This document shows, one piece after another, positions 47,900-58,734 of a stretch of DNA of 64,000 bases (its first letter is position 1; each line of letters begins with the position of its first letter). The DNA lies in contig JAAMXP010001632.1 in NCBI GenBank assembly GCA_019693395.1, positions 1 to 64,000 of the forward strand, given 5' to 3'. This DNA comes from Ettlia oleoabundans. Taxonomy: Eukaryota; Chlorophyta; Chlorophyceae; Chlamydomonadales. Both the position numbers and the translations under genes were made by a program. The notes under the pieces were generated by a model. It had not been told where the DNA came from. It was given only the letters and a program-made list of their open reading frames with translations, and searched no databases.

Positions 47900-50800
47900 A
47901 TGACTCCAGTCAGCCTGCTTGAGCACCTGCAGACCCTGCAGCAGGGGTTTGCAGCCGTGGCGGAGTCGCCCGAGGAGGCTCGCAACCTCATCCATGTCTC
48001 TCAGTCCTTTATGAGCGCAGCCATGCTCAACCAAGAGCGTGTGGGGAAGGCTCAACTGTCCAGGTACTCTCTGGGAGCAACTAGCTGAGCAACTTGAATG
48101 CTGCTCTTGTGATGGAAGGCACAATCTCTCTTTTTTACCTTCGTCATCGCCCTGTCTAGTTTTGCTGGGGCTGCAGGGGCATCTTGGCGCTGCAGAACAG
48201 CTGGTGAAGTTGGACCAGCAAGCTTCAGCCGTCAGCGGCGGCCGGGGCGGCAGCGCCCCACATGGCGTGCAGGGGCTCTCGCCTGCAGTACAGTTGCAGT
48301 GTCACGCTGCTTTGCCATGATGGGCTGTGCATCACTGACTCCAGTGCTGCAGCGGAGGGAAGCGGCGAAGTTGGGAGAGGCAGCAGCCATTGTCCTGCGC
48401 ACTGGCGCAGGGATGCTTGCATTCCAGTGCAGCGTGGTGCAGCGGCGGCAGACGCAAGCAGTCCTGAGTCGGCTGGAGGAAACCATTCAGTGACAGCTGG
48501 GGGCAGTCACAGCTTTGCTATGCCGGCGGGGCCAGGCGGCACGACCCACCGTGGAAGAAGCCATGCGGGAGAAGGTTGGAAATCTGCCAGCCCTGCTCCC
48601 CTGGCTGGGTGCTCTGGCTGAAGCGCTACTGCTTCTGCCACTGAGCTTGCTCAAGAGAAATGGTAAGAATAGGAGGGCTATTACAACGTTGCCCAATGTT
48701 GCCATCTGGAGTTGTGTCTCATGTTGATGCAGTCCATGGGGGTCGAGTCAGGCACCTGCTGGCTGATTGATGGACTAATGGAATGGACGGTAGCTGCTGC
48801 AGATTCAGAGTTGCTACAAGCGCTGACATTCCTGTTGCTGCGCGCACTGCCCTTCGCACAAAGTCATCCACCCGCATCAGCGTCTGTACGCGACTTCCTG
48901 GTGTACAGGATGCTTTCAGCAATGGCAGACGTGTTGGTTGAGGCTTTTGACAGCAGCAGTAGCAACAGTGGAGCAAGCAGCTTCAGTAATAGCCCATGCG
49001 GTAGCACCAATGGGGGCGCATGTCCCAGTGTCAGGCACGCCAGCGCATTGAAGGTCCGTGGGTTTCTCCGGAGCACCCTGGGTGATAGCCAAATGCGGAC
49101 CTTTTGGCAGCCAGTGATTCAAGCAGCTCCTTCCAACACAAAGGCACACATTATGCAGGTTGCAGCTCGTTTGTACAAGGCGCTGCCAGTTGATGGAAAA
49201 CCAGTGCCAGGCGGCAGTGTAAAGGAAGTAGTAGATGCCCATTACATCGCTCTGCAGGTTGTTGCATCGCTGGCTTGAGCTTGTCATGAAGTAGCAGGAC
49301 TGCTGAATCAATTGGACTCTTCGTATGATGCAGCCACCGAGGCAGCGAGCAGCGTGCCAGCAGAGGCTTTGAGCAGTGCAGAGTCAGACGCAAGCAGCAT
49401 CCACGACATCGTTGCCGCAACTTGGGAGCTTTTGAGCATCCTCCCGGCTGTGGCAGCAGTGCTGAGAGCTGCGGCCAGTGACACAGCAATCTTGGCCACT
49501 GATCTACTCAACACGCTCTGTGACCATCTCACATTAGCTTTGGCAGAGGTTGCAGGCTGTCTGCCTCGTCAGGCATGCAGCACTGGGCAGGTGCTGTTGT
49601 GGGCATCAGCAATAGATGCCGGCATGTGGTTGATGCCACTGCTGGCTCATCTGGGAACAGGCTGGCAGCAACCTGGTCACCCTGCACAGCACAGCTCAGA
49701 CGCATCAGCAATTGTCCGCAACGTCATCTTCGCTTTGTTGAGGCAAGGCACACGTTTTCCATGCCTGGAAGGAGCTGAGCAGGACGGCAGTGCAAAGGAC
49801 TCGAGCCTAGAGCCGTCCATGCTTAGAGACTGCCTGTAGCAGCTGCATACCACGGCCTGCCGCATGACGCACTGGCTGGTCTCTGACAGCGGCTGCGCAG
49901 GCTGGAGGATGGCTTTTGGAGCGGATGATTGGGAGCAGCTGCTGAGAGCTCTGAATGAGCAGTCTAGCAAGACATGCATCCAAATCGACAGGTTGATGCC
50001 CGATGACAGGCAGAGGTGCGCGAGCGTGCCAACAGCATGTACATCACACACGGTATGGTCTGTGCCGTCTGTCGTAAAACGGGGTTGGCATGTTCTTGTG
50101 CCTGCCCTGCAGGACAAGCATCGCTCAAGGAGTCATGGCAACGCATTGGGAGGCTGTGTGTGCAGTAGCCTGCTGTCTAGGCCTATTGACAAGCCCTGAC
50201 CAAGCGGCTCCCAGAGTGCCGCACACTGTAGCAGCTGCCTTCACCAACAGTCCTGATTGCATGAGTGGTATTGTTGCTGCTCAGCTTGCTCTCTTTGGCC
50301 ACGACCAGGGCGGGTGATGCTACTGTGACCTGATTGTGGGCCCTGAATACGAAGCTCTTATGAAGCGGTGCATGCAAGCTGGACATGTGAGTACAGCAGT
50401 GCGCGATGTATAATGATCAACGGCTGTGACATGGAATATAGCTGTGACATGAAACATAGAACCAGGAATACGCCCCTTGCCCTAGTTAGGAGTATCAGCC
50501 AGCTGACACTAAATGGCGCTGCTCCCTTGCAGATGAAGGCCCTCATGGCCTTTTTTCCTGCCGCTGACAGGATGCCTCGGGTGGCGGCATCCCTGGCTCA
50601 CCCTCCCTGGTGGTGTGCTTTCCATCTTGGTGGAGGATGCCATGTTGCAGCAGGGTGCACACCACGAGCAGGTGCGCAGGGGTGGGTGGCCTGTAGGGCT
50701 GGCATATAGCTTGCGCCATGATCAACGCTCTGCCTCCTTCCATCCTTCTGTGTACAGGCGACAGGGACATTGAAGCTGGCAATAACTGAGCTGGCACTCG

Positions 50801-51294
50801 AGACCCTTAGGAGTGCCGCTTGGAACATCGCTTCTTCCTTTGGCAGTGAAGGCAGCGGCACCAGCAGTGACCAGCAGGCAGCTGGCCAGGCCCTGCAGCA
50901 CCAGCTTCACAGGGCAGTGCATGACTTCCAGGCAGCACTCGAGCATTTTACCAAAGCCAGCACGCGCCAACCGGCTGCATATCAGCCGCTGCTGCAGCAT
51001 GCGGCCCAGGTGGCAGAGCTGATGGAGCAGTATTGGGCGCTGCCTGAGCAGCGGGCGGCGGCGCGCCTGGAGCTTGCGCAGGCCGCTGCCACCCGCAGCT
51101 GCGCCTACCTGGGATGTACCAACCTGAAAGCCAAGGGCGGGCCGGCGGCGCGGCAGGGAGAGGGCAGCAGAAAGTGTGCAGCCTGCCGTGCAGTGTGGTA
51201 CTGCGGCACTGCCTGCTCGCATGCCGACTGGCGGGCGGGGCACCGGCGGGTGTGCGGGGCGCTGGCGGCGGCACGACAGCAGGCACAGCATTAG
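47900..51294 (+). pseudogene. MYND zinc-finger protein gene with four in-frame stops
   Basis: Reading begins MTPVSLLEHLQTLQQGFAAV and ends in a C-terminal MYND finger: CAYLGCTNL, then KCAACRAVWYCGTACSHADW and HRRVC, with all zinc ligands in place. Between them lie long helical segments rich in Leu/Ala (for example LPALLPWLGALAEALLLLPL, TWELLSILPAVAAVLRAAAS). The coding frame continues across stops at TGA 48491-48493, TGA 49276-49278, TAG 49837-49839 and TGA 50315-50317, and the best frame also changes near 48310-48340. Splice sites remain good (intron 48662-48730; exon from the acceptor before GATGCCTCGG near 50570; last exon from about 50760). Large MYND families with decayed members are common in green algae, so a recent pseudogene is the best reading; assembly error and stop readthrough are alternatives. 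Confidence 0.6.
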
Positions 51295-51615
51295 GCTGCA
51301 CCGTTCCACCCAGGGGAGTGGGCAGCCCCAGAAAGGCATAGCAAGGAGCTTAACCGAGCAGCTGGAAGGAGCGAGCCTGGGCATATGCTTGCACTCTCGA
51401 GGAGTTTTGTACGCTTCCCCGCAACCCACCTCACCTCTCTCCAACAAGGTTCAACCTGTGTTTTATGGCGCGTGTGACCTTTTATGTGTATCGGCCGTCA
51501 ACGACTGACTCAACACTGACTGAAAGCAGCAGCTGTGAAGCACTCTTTGAGTATAGCAGCGCAAACAGGCACAAGGTTCCATTCCAGGGCGGTGTTGAAC
51601 AACACCAGTTGTGAT
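51295..51615. other. Intergenic region
   Basis: Sequence between the MYND stop and the tRNA-like element. Nothing recognised. Confidence 0.5.
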
Positions 51616-51692
51616 CGTCAGAAGGGTGGAGTCGAACCACTAGGCACCCGGCAGATCTGAAGTTTGCGCCGAGGGCCTTGGGGCACGCTGAC
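51616..51692 (-). pseudogene. Degenerate tRNA-Sec-like element
   Basis: On the minus strand this 77-nt segment keeps the general plan of the intact tRNA-Sec located 99 bp away: a 5' acceptor strand GTCAGCGTG whose first five bases pair with the 3' strand, an anticodon arm GCAAA-CTTCAGA-TCTGC (one mismatch) with the TCA anticodon, a perfect T-arm GTGG-TTCGACT-CCAC, and G as the discriminator base. It is 11 nt shorter, the six-pair D stem is lost, the long variable arm is reduced, and acceptor pairs 6-8 are broken. It is most likely a decayed tandem copy. Confidence 0.6.
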
Positions 51693-51791
51693 ATGAGCCG
51701 CTGGGGGGCGGCGAGTGCAGAAGCTGGGTCGGCGGCAGGGTCGCAATAGTGTTAGACGAGGGCGGGAGACGCCAGGGAGTACACCAGTGCA

Positions 51792-51879
51792 CGCCGGGAA
51801 GGAGGAGTTGAACCTCTAGGCCGTTAAGCCTCCACGGATTTGAAGTCCGCGCCCATGAACCGCATGGGGTCATTCCGGC
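51792..51879 (-). tRNA. tRNA-Sec (anticodon TCA)
   Basis: An 88-nt segment on the minus strand folds as a eukaryotic selenocysteine tRNA. It has a nine-position acceptor (GCCGGAATG with CTTCCCGGC) including the T-T mismatch also seen in the human molecule and one A-C mismatch; a six-pair D stem (CCCATG/CATGGG); an anticodon arm GCGGA-CTTCAAA-TCCGT with TCA; a variable arm with an AGGC/GCCT stem; a four-pair T stem GAGG-TTCAACT-CCTC; and discriminator G. The 9+4 acceptor/T arrangement and long D stem set it apart from tRNA-Ser. It decodes UGA as selenocysteine when a SECIS element is present. No T-run terminator was seen just downstream. Confidence 0.9.
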
Positions 51880-52738
51880 CGTAGGAGGAAGCAGCAGTAA
51901 AAGCAAGCAAGGGCCTAGCAAGGGCGGCAAGCAGTGGTGCTGGCAAGCGGCTGGGCCTGCGATAGTCACGTGCGGCGTAACCGACCGATCGGTGCCGAGC
52001 GTTAACAAGATGCACAGCAGAGGATGGGCAAAGCGGTGCAAAGATGGCGTGCAGACTTGAGTCGGTGCATGCAGAGTCGGGCAGCNNNNNNNNNNNNNNN
52101 NNNNNNNNNNNNNNNNNNNNNNNNNNNNNNNNNNNNNNNNNNNNNNNNNNNNNNNNNNNNNNNNNNNNNNNNNCGCTCAACGTAACAAGTGGATCGGGGC
52201 GCGCCTCCCCTCAGCCAGCAAGCTGGTGAGACCACTCATCATTTTTATGAACTTGGAAGTTTCATAGAATACTTCACAGGGGCAGCTGCGCGGCTAAAAA
52301 CGCCGCAGCGCGTCTTTCCAGACTCTCCCTTGGTCCATGCAGTGCAGCAGCTGCCAAGGGGGTCCCAGGGAGCCTCTGCCTCGCGTTTTGGCGTCTCAAA
52401 GCCCATTAGTAAAAGGAAAAAGCCCCTAAGCGGCGCAGCTAACAGTTCAAGACCGCACTAAGAGGAGAGGGTGTCACTCAAGAGCGCCCGGTTCGTGTCA
52501 AACGCATCTTTTATTGTAGTGAAGTGAAACTGCTGCTCCGCGCCGGCCGTGGCCGGGTGCAAGCGCAAACAGGGTTGCTTGCTGCGCCCCCAAGAGCCGT
52601 CCGTCGCTTTTCCGCCGCTGCGAATCATGTTGCAAGGGGTGGGGTTGCTTATCGGCGCGGGCCGCGCTGCAACGCTCATATACGGCTCTACTTCATCCCT
52701 GGGCGCAGGCGCACCGCCATTTAGAGGCGACTGCCGCA
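51880..52738. other. Intergenic region with assembly gap
   Basis: Upstream of the tRNA (-) and of the EXECUTER gene (+). It includes the 88-base N run. An open frame at 52189-52461 (+) abuts the gap but has no recognisable motif and is not called. Confidence 0.45.
52086..52173. other. Assembly gap (88 N)
   Basis: Run of N between the tRNA-Sec and the EXECUTER gene. Real length is unknown, and sequence such as another tRNA copy could be hidden here. Confidence 0.95.
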
Positions 52739-55700
52739 ATGCTGCGTTGCCGGCCCTTCCGCGCTGCACGCCAATCTGGCGGTGCATGCCGGCGCACGTA
52801 CACCAGCACCACGTGCAGCCGCCGCCCTTCTTGCCAGCTGCCAGGCCGCAGGGGCGTGTGGTGTGAGGCGGCTCCGGATGGCGGCAGCACGGGCGGCAGC
52901 ACACCACCCTCCAGCCGCAGACTGAGCAGCCTGGAGGCCGCAGCAGAGAAGGAGCGACTGCAGGGTGTGCTTGCGCAGCAGGGGCCATACAGCGTTGAGC
53001 GCGGTGGTGCTAATGGCGCCGCCAGCCAGCAGACCGCAGCAGCACACCCATCAATCGCAACAGGCACTGCCGGCCAGCCAGCTGCGGAGCCTGAGCCGGG
53101 AAGCTGGGATGATTGGATGCGCTATTTCTACGCAATGGACGATGTGGTGAGCTGCCGGGCCTTCTTGTATGCACACAGCATGCTCTTCCAATCCCCCACA
53201 ACGTGTGCCATGGCAGTCGGCAACCGCAATGCTGCTTGCGCAGCATTCTTTTAAAGCCCACCGTGTCTCCGTCCGCTCCTCTCCCTGCCAGCCATCCCGC
53301 GTTGATCATTCACTCTCCGCACACCCTGATACCTCCCTCTCAACCTGACCAACCGTCCACCCGCCCGCTTTTTGTTGGCAGGTGAGCGACCTTGAATCGC
53401 TGCATTCAGACATGGAGGAGGCGGTGGCTAGGGAGGACTACCGCGCAGCAGCCGCCCTCAAGGCCCAGGGTCAGGCATTGGAGGCATCAGATTGCGTGGG
53501 GGCAGTGCTTGACGCGCTGGATAAGGCGGTGGCGGAGGAGCGCTTTGAAGGTGGGGTGGGGTGACTGGCTGGGGTGGGCAGATGGCTGGCGGGGCCCCTG
53601 GCTGCTTGGCTTCTATCTGGCTGGCTGTGGGCTGTTTCTTTCAGTTGTTGGCCGGCTGGCTGATGGCTATCAATGCACCTTGTGATTCCACTGCACTTTC
53701 GGACAGGGTGAGTGAGTGTGAACACCCAGGTTGCGGTTGCACTGGCCGAGGGTGGGGTTTGCATCGCAGCTCATGTCAACCAGCTGAGGCGAGCTAACCA
53801 CACTCATTGATATGCCGCACAACTGCAGTTGCGGCCCGGCTGCGCGATGAGAGCAGTGTGGGCCTGCTCGGGTGGTGGGTGGGGCGTGGCGACGGTGATC
53901 CCAATGGCCACCTGCTGCGAGTGACCCAGGATTTCTCGCGCTATGTGGCCACAGCCTACACCCCGCGCGACATCACTGAGCTGCTGCCGGTGAGGCGGGT
54001 TGTTCGAGGATCCTGTGGGGTTGGCCACGCTGGTCACACAGCCTTGCAGAATTGCGGCGAAATGGCGACCTGTGACACGTCTGTCAGCCACGTCAATTGT
54101 TGCGTTGCAGCTGTGTGTCGCTGTGTTGTAGCCAGCCACTCAGTAGTGCTTTGCTCCTTTTGATATTTGTATGTTTCGCAGAATCTTCAGTCCAGCGTCG
54201 TCGGCGGTGACCCCCGGTTGGCGGCTGCAGTGGCAGCCATGGTGGGGTCATCCTCGGGGGGAATTATGGGGGTGTCCGCTGCGCCTCCCCGCCCGGATGA
54301 CCTGGGCCTGCCTGTGCTGGAACTCTTCCTGCGGCCAAAACCGGATGGCAGCGGCTACGACAAGCAGGTGTGTGTGGGGTGAGTGGGACACCGCTGGGGG
54401 AGAAAAAAAGAATGAAGGTGCAGAAACGTTCGGTGGCTCGCTTGGCTCAGTATGCCGTGCTAGCGGCAGCCTCCAACCCTTCATTAGAGCAGCGCACATG
54501 CCGGGACTGGTACTGTTGGTGCGCAGCAACAAGATTGGGGCTGGGCAGCCTTGCCAGAAGCTCCCGGGCTGACGATTCAACTGTTGCTCCACATCCGCCG
54601 GCTTTCTTTCCCTTCACTGGCTGTAGGCAGCGGCCTTGTATGCGCCTGATGCCGAGGCCATGGCAGCTGCGCAGCAGGACGGCGGGGAGGCGGAGGCGGT
54701 GGCCTCCACCCTGGCTGAGTTCATTGCCACAGGTGCGCTGACACACCTGCTGCTGCTATTTTTGCTGATCTTCAGGAGCCTTAGCCCTCAATAATGCCGT
54801 GCATATATGGAGAGCATGTTGATCTGTTGGCAGCCCGGCATCTGCAGAGGGCCACCCTGCCCTGTCTAGCCGTCTTAAGAACAGCCTTGCCTGCCTGCCT
54901 TTCCTCCCTCCTGCAGAGGGCAGCGGCGACTCGATTGTGAGCGTGGAGCAGGGGCGCAGCGAGGACGGCAGCACCTTTGTGAAAATCGAGATTTCCAGCC
55001 GCGATGATATGATGGATGGTGGTGATGGCGATGGCAGCGAGCAGCTGGTGCCGCCAGATGTTGATGATGACGACATCCGCACCATTGATGACCTGGCTGC
55101 CAGCGTGGGCATGGGGGCAGCAGAGGCTGACCCAGCAGCCATTGCCGCCGCCGCAGAGCAGCTTTCCGGTGGCAGCAGCAGCAGCGCCAGCGCTGCTGAC
55201 GCTGATGGCGAAGCCAGCAGCAGTGGAGAGGTGGATGAGGCGGAGCAGCTGCAGCGCTGGCAGCAGCAGGCGGCTGGGGAGGTGGAGGGCGGTGATGCCA
55301 CCGGTAGTGGCCGGGGGCGCAGCTTGCGGGAGGAGGTGGCGGCAATGACTGAGGCCCTGCTGCAGGGAGGTGGCGGCACCTTCTCAGACTCAGAAGGTGG
55401 GTGCCAACAAGGGTCGGGAATCAGCTGGGCTTTGCTTGCAACTTGCATCAAGGAAGGCGTGTGTGGGCCAGATTTAGCTTGCTATATGCCTCCCGGGCGC
55501 TTGCCTGCATGATCACTTGTCACCTGCCCCCTGCCCGCTTCATGTGTGCAGTTGAGGAGCTGCAGCAGCAGTCGCAGCAGCGGTGGGGTGGTGGAGAGGG
55601 CGACGAGGATGACACGCCTATGTCCCTTTCCAAGTCAGCCAGCCAGTTGGGATGCATCTTGCAAAGAGCGCCTGCCAAAGTGAGCATTGCTCTGTACTCG

Positions 55701-56116
55701 TGACTGCCTTTGTCAGGCCATGCACTTGTATTGTGAACCATGGATCGCCATTTCTGGGGAGGGGCTACTTGTCGCCTTGTTGTGTAATTGCTGCACATCA
55801 ATTTGACATCTCGCTCACCAACTTGACATCTGATTTTACAACATGTGTTTCCATCGTGTGCTCGGTTGATTGTAGATTGAGTGGGAAGGGCGTGACCGCT
55901 TTGTAGTGACGGTGACCGAGCCACCAGCGGTTGCAGCGGCCCGAGCAGCAGCGGAAGCGGAGGCAGCGGCTGCACAGGCAAAGAGGGAGGAGGAGGAGCT
56001 GCGGCTCAAGCGTCCGCCGCTGCGCATCATTTATGATGGCAGGGAGCAGCAGCGGCGAGGCCGGGGCGGCGTGAGCCGGCTGCCTGAGGCCGACGGCAGC
56101 AGCGGCGACAGTGCCT

Positions 56117-56151
<35 letters not shown>

Positions 56152-58049
56152 GATACCGGCAGTACCAGCCAACAGTCAGATGGAAACCACGACGTGGAGG
56201 TGACCTCGGAAGAGAGCGACAGCGAGGAGATCAGCGTGCTTCTGTCCCCGCAGCAGCAAGACGGCGCAGCGCCACCCCGTGGCGCCCAGCAGCAGCAGCA
56301 GCAGCAGCACCAGGGCCAGCAGGACTCTGTAGCCGAGGATAGCGCCGCACTTGCTGAGCAGATTGAGGCAGTGAGGGGTGAGCTGGAGGCGGGACGTAAG
56401 CCATCAAAGGACAAAATCAACGAAATCGGTGGGTGGATGCTGCCTCGCCAAGAACTGGTCATGCCTTTGCAACCTGCTGAGGCGCTGCCTTGGGGGGTGC
56501 CACCCTTGCTTTCCCCTCGGCTGTTGCGGAATGCAAACCAGCTTGCTAGGCCCATTGCCTGCTTTCTCACGTTACAGCCCGAGCTCCCGAGATGCGTCTC
56601 AGACCCCAACCTTCCGCCGCTTGTCCATCCTCCCCGTCTGCAGCGAGGCGCGCCCTGGGGCTGGCCATTGCGCAGGGTGTGGGCACAGCTGATGCCTCTG
56701 GCAACCCGCTGAGCAACCGCTGGGCGGCGCTGGAGGGGCGCACCAGCTACCAGCGCCTCAAGCTGGATGAGTGCGTCAAGACAGACCCCTTCTCAGGTGT
56801 GTGCAAGCTGTCGCAATATATGTTTTATGCTGTTGCGACGATGGAGACCTACATAGCTGCTTTGCTTGCTGTGACTGCACTGTTGCTGCTGTTGCTACTG
56901 CTGGCATCCACGCACGCACACGGTTGCATGTATTGTTCTTGGCGCTCAAGCTCCTGTCCTGCTTGCTTTCCCTGCAGGCCTGTACGTGGGCACCTTTGGG
57001 CCGCACGGTCCCGAGCTGCTGCAGGTGACGCGGCAGATGGAGGGGGGGCGTGAGTGGGCGGTGGCCACCAAGCTGACGGGTGACCCCAATGTGCCCGCTG
57101 GTACCGTGAGCTGGAAGGCGCTGATTGGGCGCAGCAACCGCCTGCCGGGTGAGCAGCCAGCCAAATTTCTATAGCTTGTTTGTGTGCTCCTGATGCCTGT
57201 GCGTTTCGTAACTTTCTTCTCTTGGATTGTACAGTGCCTCAACCTGCGCGAACTGCCCGCTGCAGGCGAAATGTTCCCACCTGAGATGGGGGTGACAGCG
57301 CGCTATAAGGGCCAGGGCCAGGTGGCGCAGACGGTGAGCAGCCACACGGTCAGCCGCTCCTTCCTTTGTTACATGTGTCCTAATTTTTCACGCCTGCTGT
57401 CATTGCTGCTCTTCCAACCACATTCTTTGACGCAGCAGAACACCTTTGGGTCCGCAAACAGCCCCCTACCACAAACTTCCAGCATATGCCCATTGTGTTG
57501 CACACAGCACGGCACATTTTCCTATCCGCTCGGCTTTTCCTATGCTGCCCACGTTTCATACACATGAGCCTGGTTTGTTCACCCAATGTTGTTCACCACT
57601 TTATTGTGCCCATCAATGCCTGCAGGGCTTCACCAACGCCAAGTGGGTTGAAGGGGAGCTGCTGGTGTTTGCTGGCGACTTACCCTTTGTGCAAGGTGCC
57701 CAGCTGGGTTTCACGTTTGACGTGCGCGCCAATCAGAGGTGAGACTTTGGCCAGAGCTGGGCATTGTGATAAGCTGGAATGCAGTTGCTGCCTATCAACC
57801 GCCTCTGTCACCTCTGCTGGCTGTCGCGGGTGGCAGTCTCCTGCCAGTTCTGCTCAAGAGTATACCTGGGATGAGGCCAAACTACAAAAAATATGGCTGC
57901 AGCACCACGGCTCTTGTATGCGGTATGGTTTGCTGCTTTACCACCACACGTCGGTTAAGGTACGCCTGTGCTGCATCTTGTACTGCTGCAGGTATCTGAT
58001 TGTACTTCACCGCATCAACCTGGATGAGCTCTTCCCCGAGGAGGACTAG
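52739..58049 (+). CDS. EXECUTER-type chloroplast singlet-oxygen sensor
   Basis: Homologue of EXECUTER1/2, thylakoid-associated proteins that relay singlet-oxygen signals from plastid to nucleus after FtsH-linked turnover. Thirteen exons join in phase to 917 residues: 52739-53146, 53382-53550, 53829-53989, 54182-54367, 54627-54732, 54917-55396, 55552-55679, 55876-56428, 56644-56796, 56978-57148, 57266-57333, 57626-57738, 57992-58049. The N-terminus is Arg/Ser/Cys-rich, like a transit peptide. Family landmarks: WDDWMRYFYAMDDVVSDLES; a UVR-like helix EEAVAREDYRAAAALKAQGQ; VAARLRDESSVGLLGWWVGR; TQDFSRYVATAYTP. The middle is an acidic, Ser-rich insert. The C-terminal singlet-oxygen-sensor domain shows LYVGTFGPHGPELLQVTRQ, KLTGDPNVPAGTVSWKALIG, GVTARYKGQGQVAQTGFTNA, KWVEGELLVFAGDL and YLIVLHRINLDEL. 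The Trp in NAKWVEGEL may be the oxidation-sensitive Trp known from EX1 (inference). Confidence 0.92.
56119..56150 (+). repeat. (AGC)n codon repeat (poly-Ser)
   Basis: Perfect AGC repeat inside the EXECUTER exon 55876-56428, encoding about ten serines. A CAG run encoding glutamine follows near 56288-56310. Both are likely to vary in length between strains. Confidence 0.85.
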
Positions 58050-58734
58050 GTGGTTGATTGATAGCCTGCTGACTGATGAACTGGCAGCAGCTTGTAGCAT
58101 GGGATGGCCAGCAGCGTGACTGGCTGATACCTTACCAGTGCGGCGCGTCTCACCCATTATGGCAACTCGCGGGCTGCTGAACGGCCACGCCAAGTAGCAC
58201 GTAGTTTTGGTCGCGTTTTATTACCTGTCTGCCCTGCAACTCGTCCATTCCTTGTGGGCGCCTGCCCAACAACATGCGCACTTGAGGCTGATTAGAAAGC
58301 AGTCCAAGTATATACTCACTAAACACCGGAATGCTCCGAACACAAAGGTAACAAGAACTACCCCACCCACACCACCCCTGTTTTGGATTATGCCCAACTT
58401 GGCCGATATCTTTTGCCTTCCTTTCATTTCTCCCTCTATGCCTCATTTGGCTGCGAGGGGTGTCCCCGCCCGCACCTTGTTCTTTCCACCTTGCCTTCTC
58501 GACCGCCTGTGACGGACACGCAGGCTCCGTTCTTTTTGTTCCTTTCACGGCAGACAGGCTAAAATTCGCGTCGGGCAGCGTTGTGCAGTGGCTGCTTAGC
58601 ACTTTTACACCTTGGTGCCTTTTTGTAACAGCATGCTGAGCCAGCAGCTTGTATATACAGGCGGTGCCAAGAGGACATCCACACTTAACCTGACGAATTC
58701 CAGCAGCAATAATATACACGTGGCGGTGCAACAA
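58050..58734. other. Convergent intergenic region
   Basis: 685 bp between EXECUTER (+) and GNAT (-) stops, more AT-rich than the coding parts. A TGTAA pentamer lies near 58624 on the plus strand. No gene recognised. Confidence 0.45.

Noticed and set aside
48491..50317. Stop-codon reassignment as the cause of the interrupted MYND frame
   Set aside because: TAA, TAG and TGA all end well-recognised genes elsewhere in the window (for example 2328 TAA, 58047 TAG, 20844 TGA), so the standard code is in use.
52189..52461. 90-codon plus-strand frame next to the N gap
   Set aside because: No motif, no splice partner and an abrupt start beside the gap; it could be a fragment of something hidden by the gap, but this cannot be supported.
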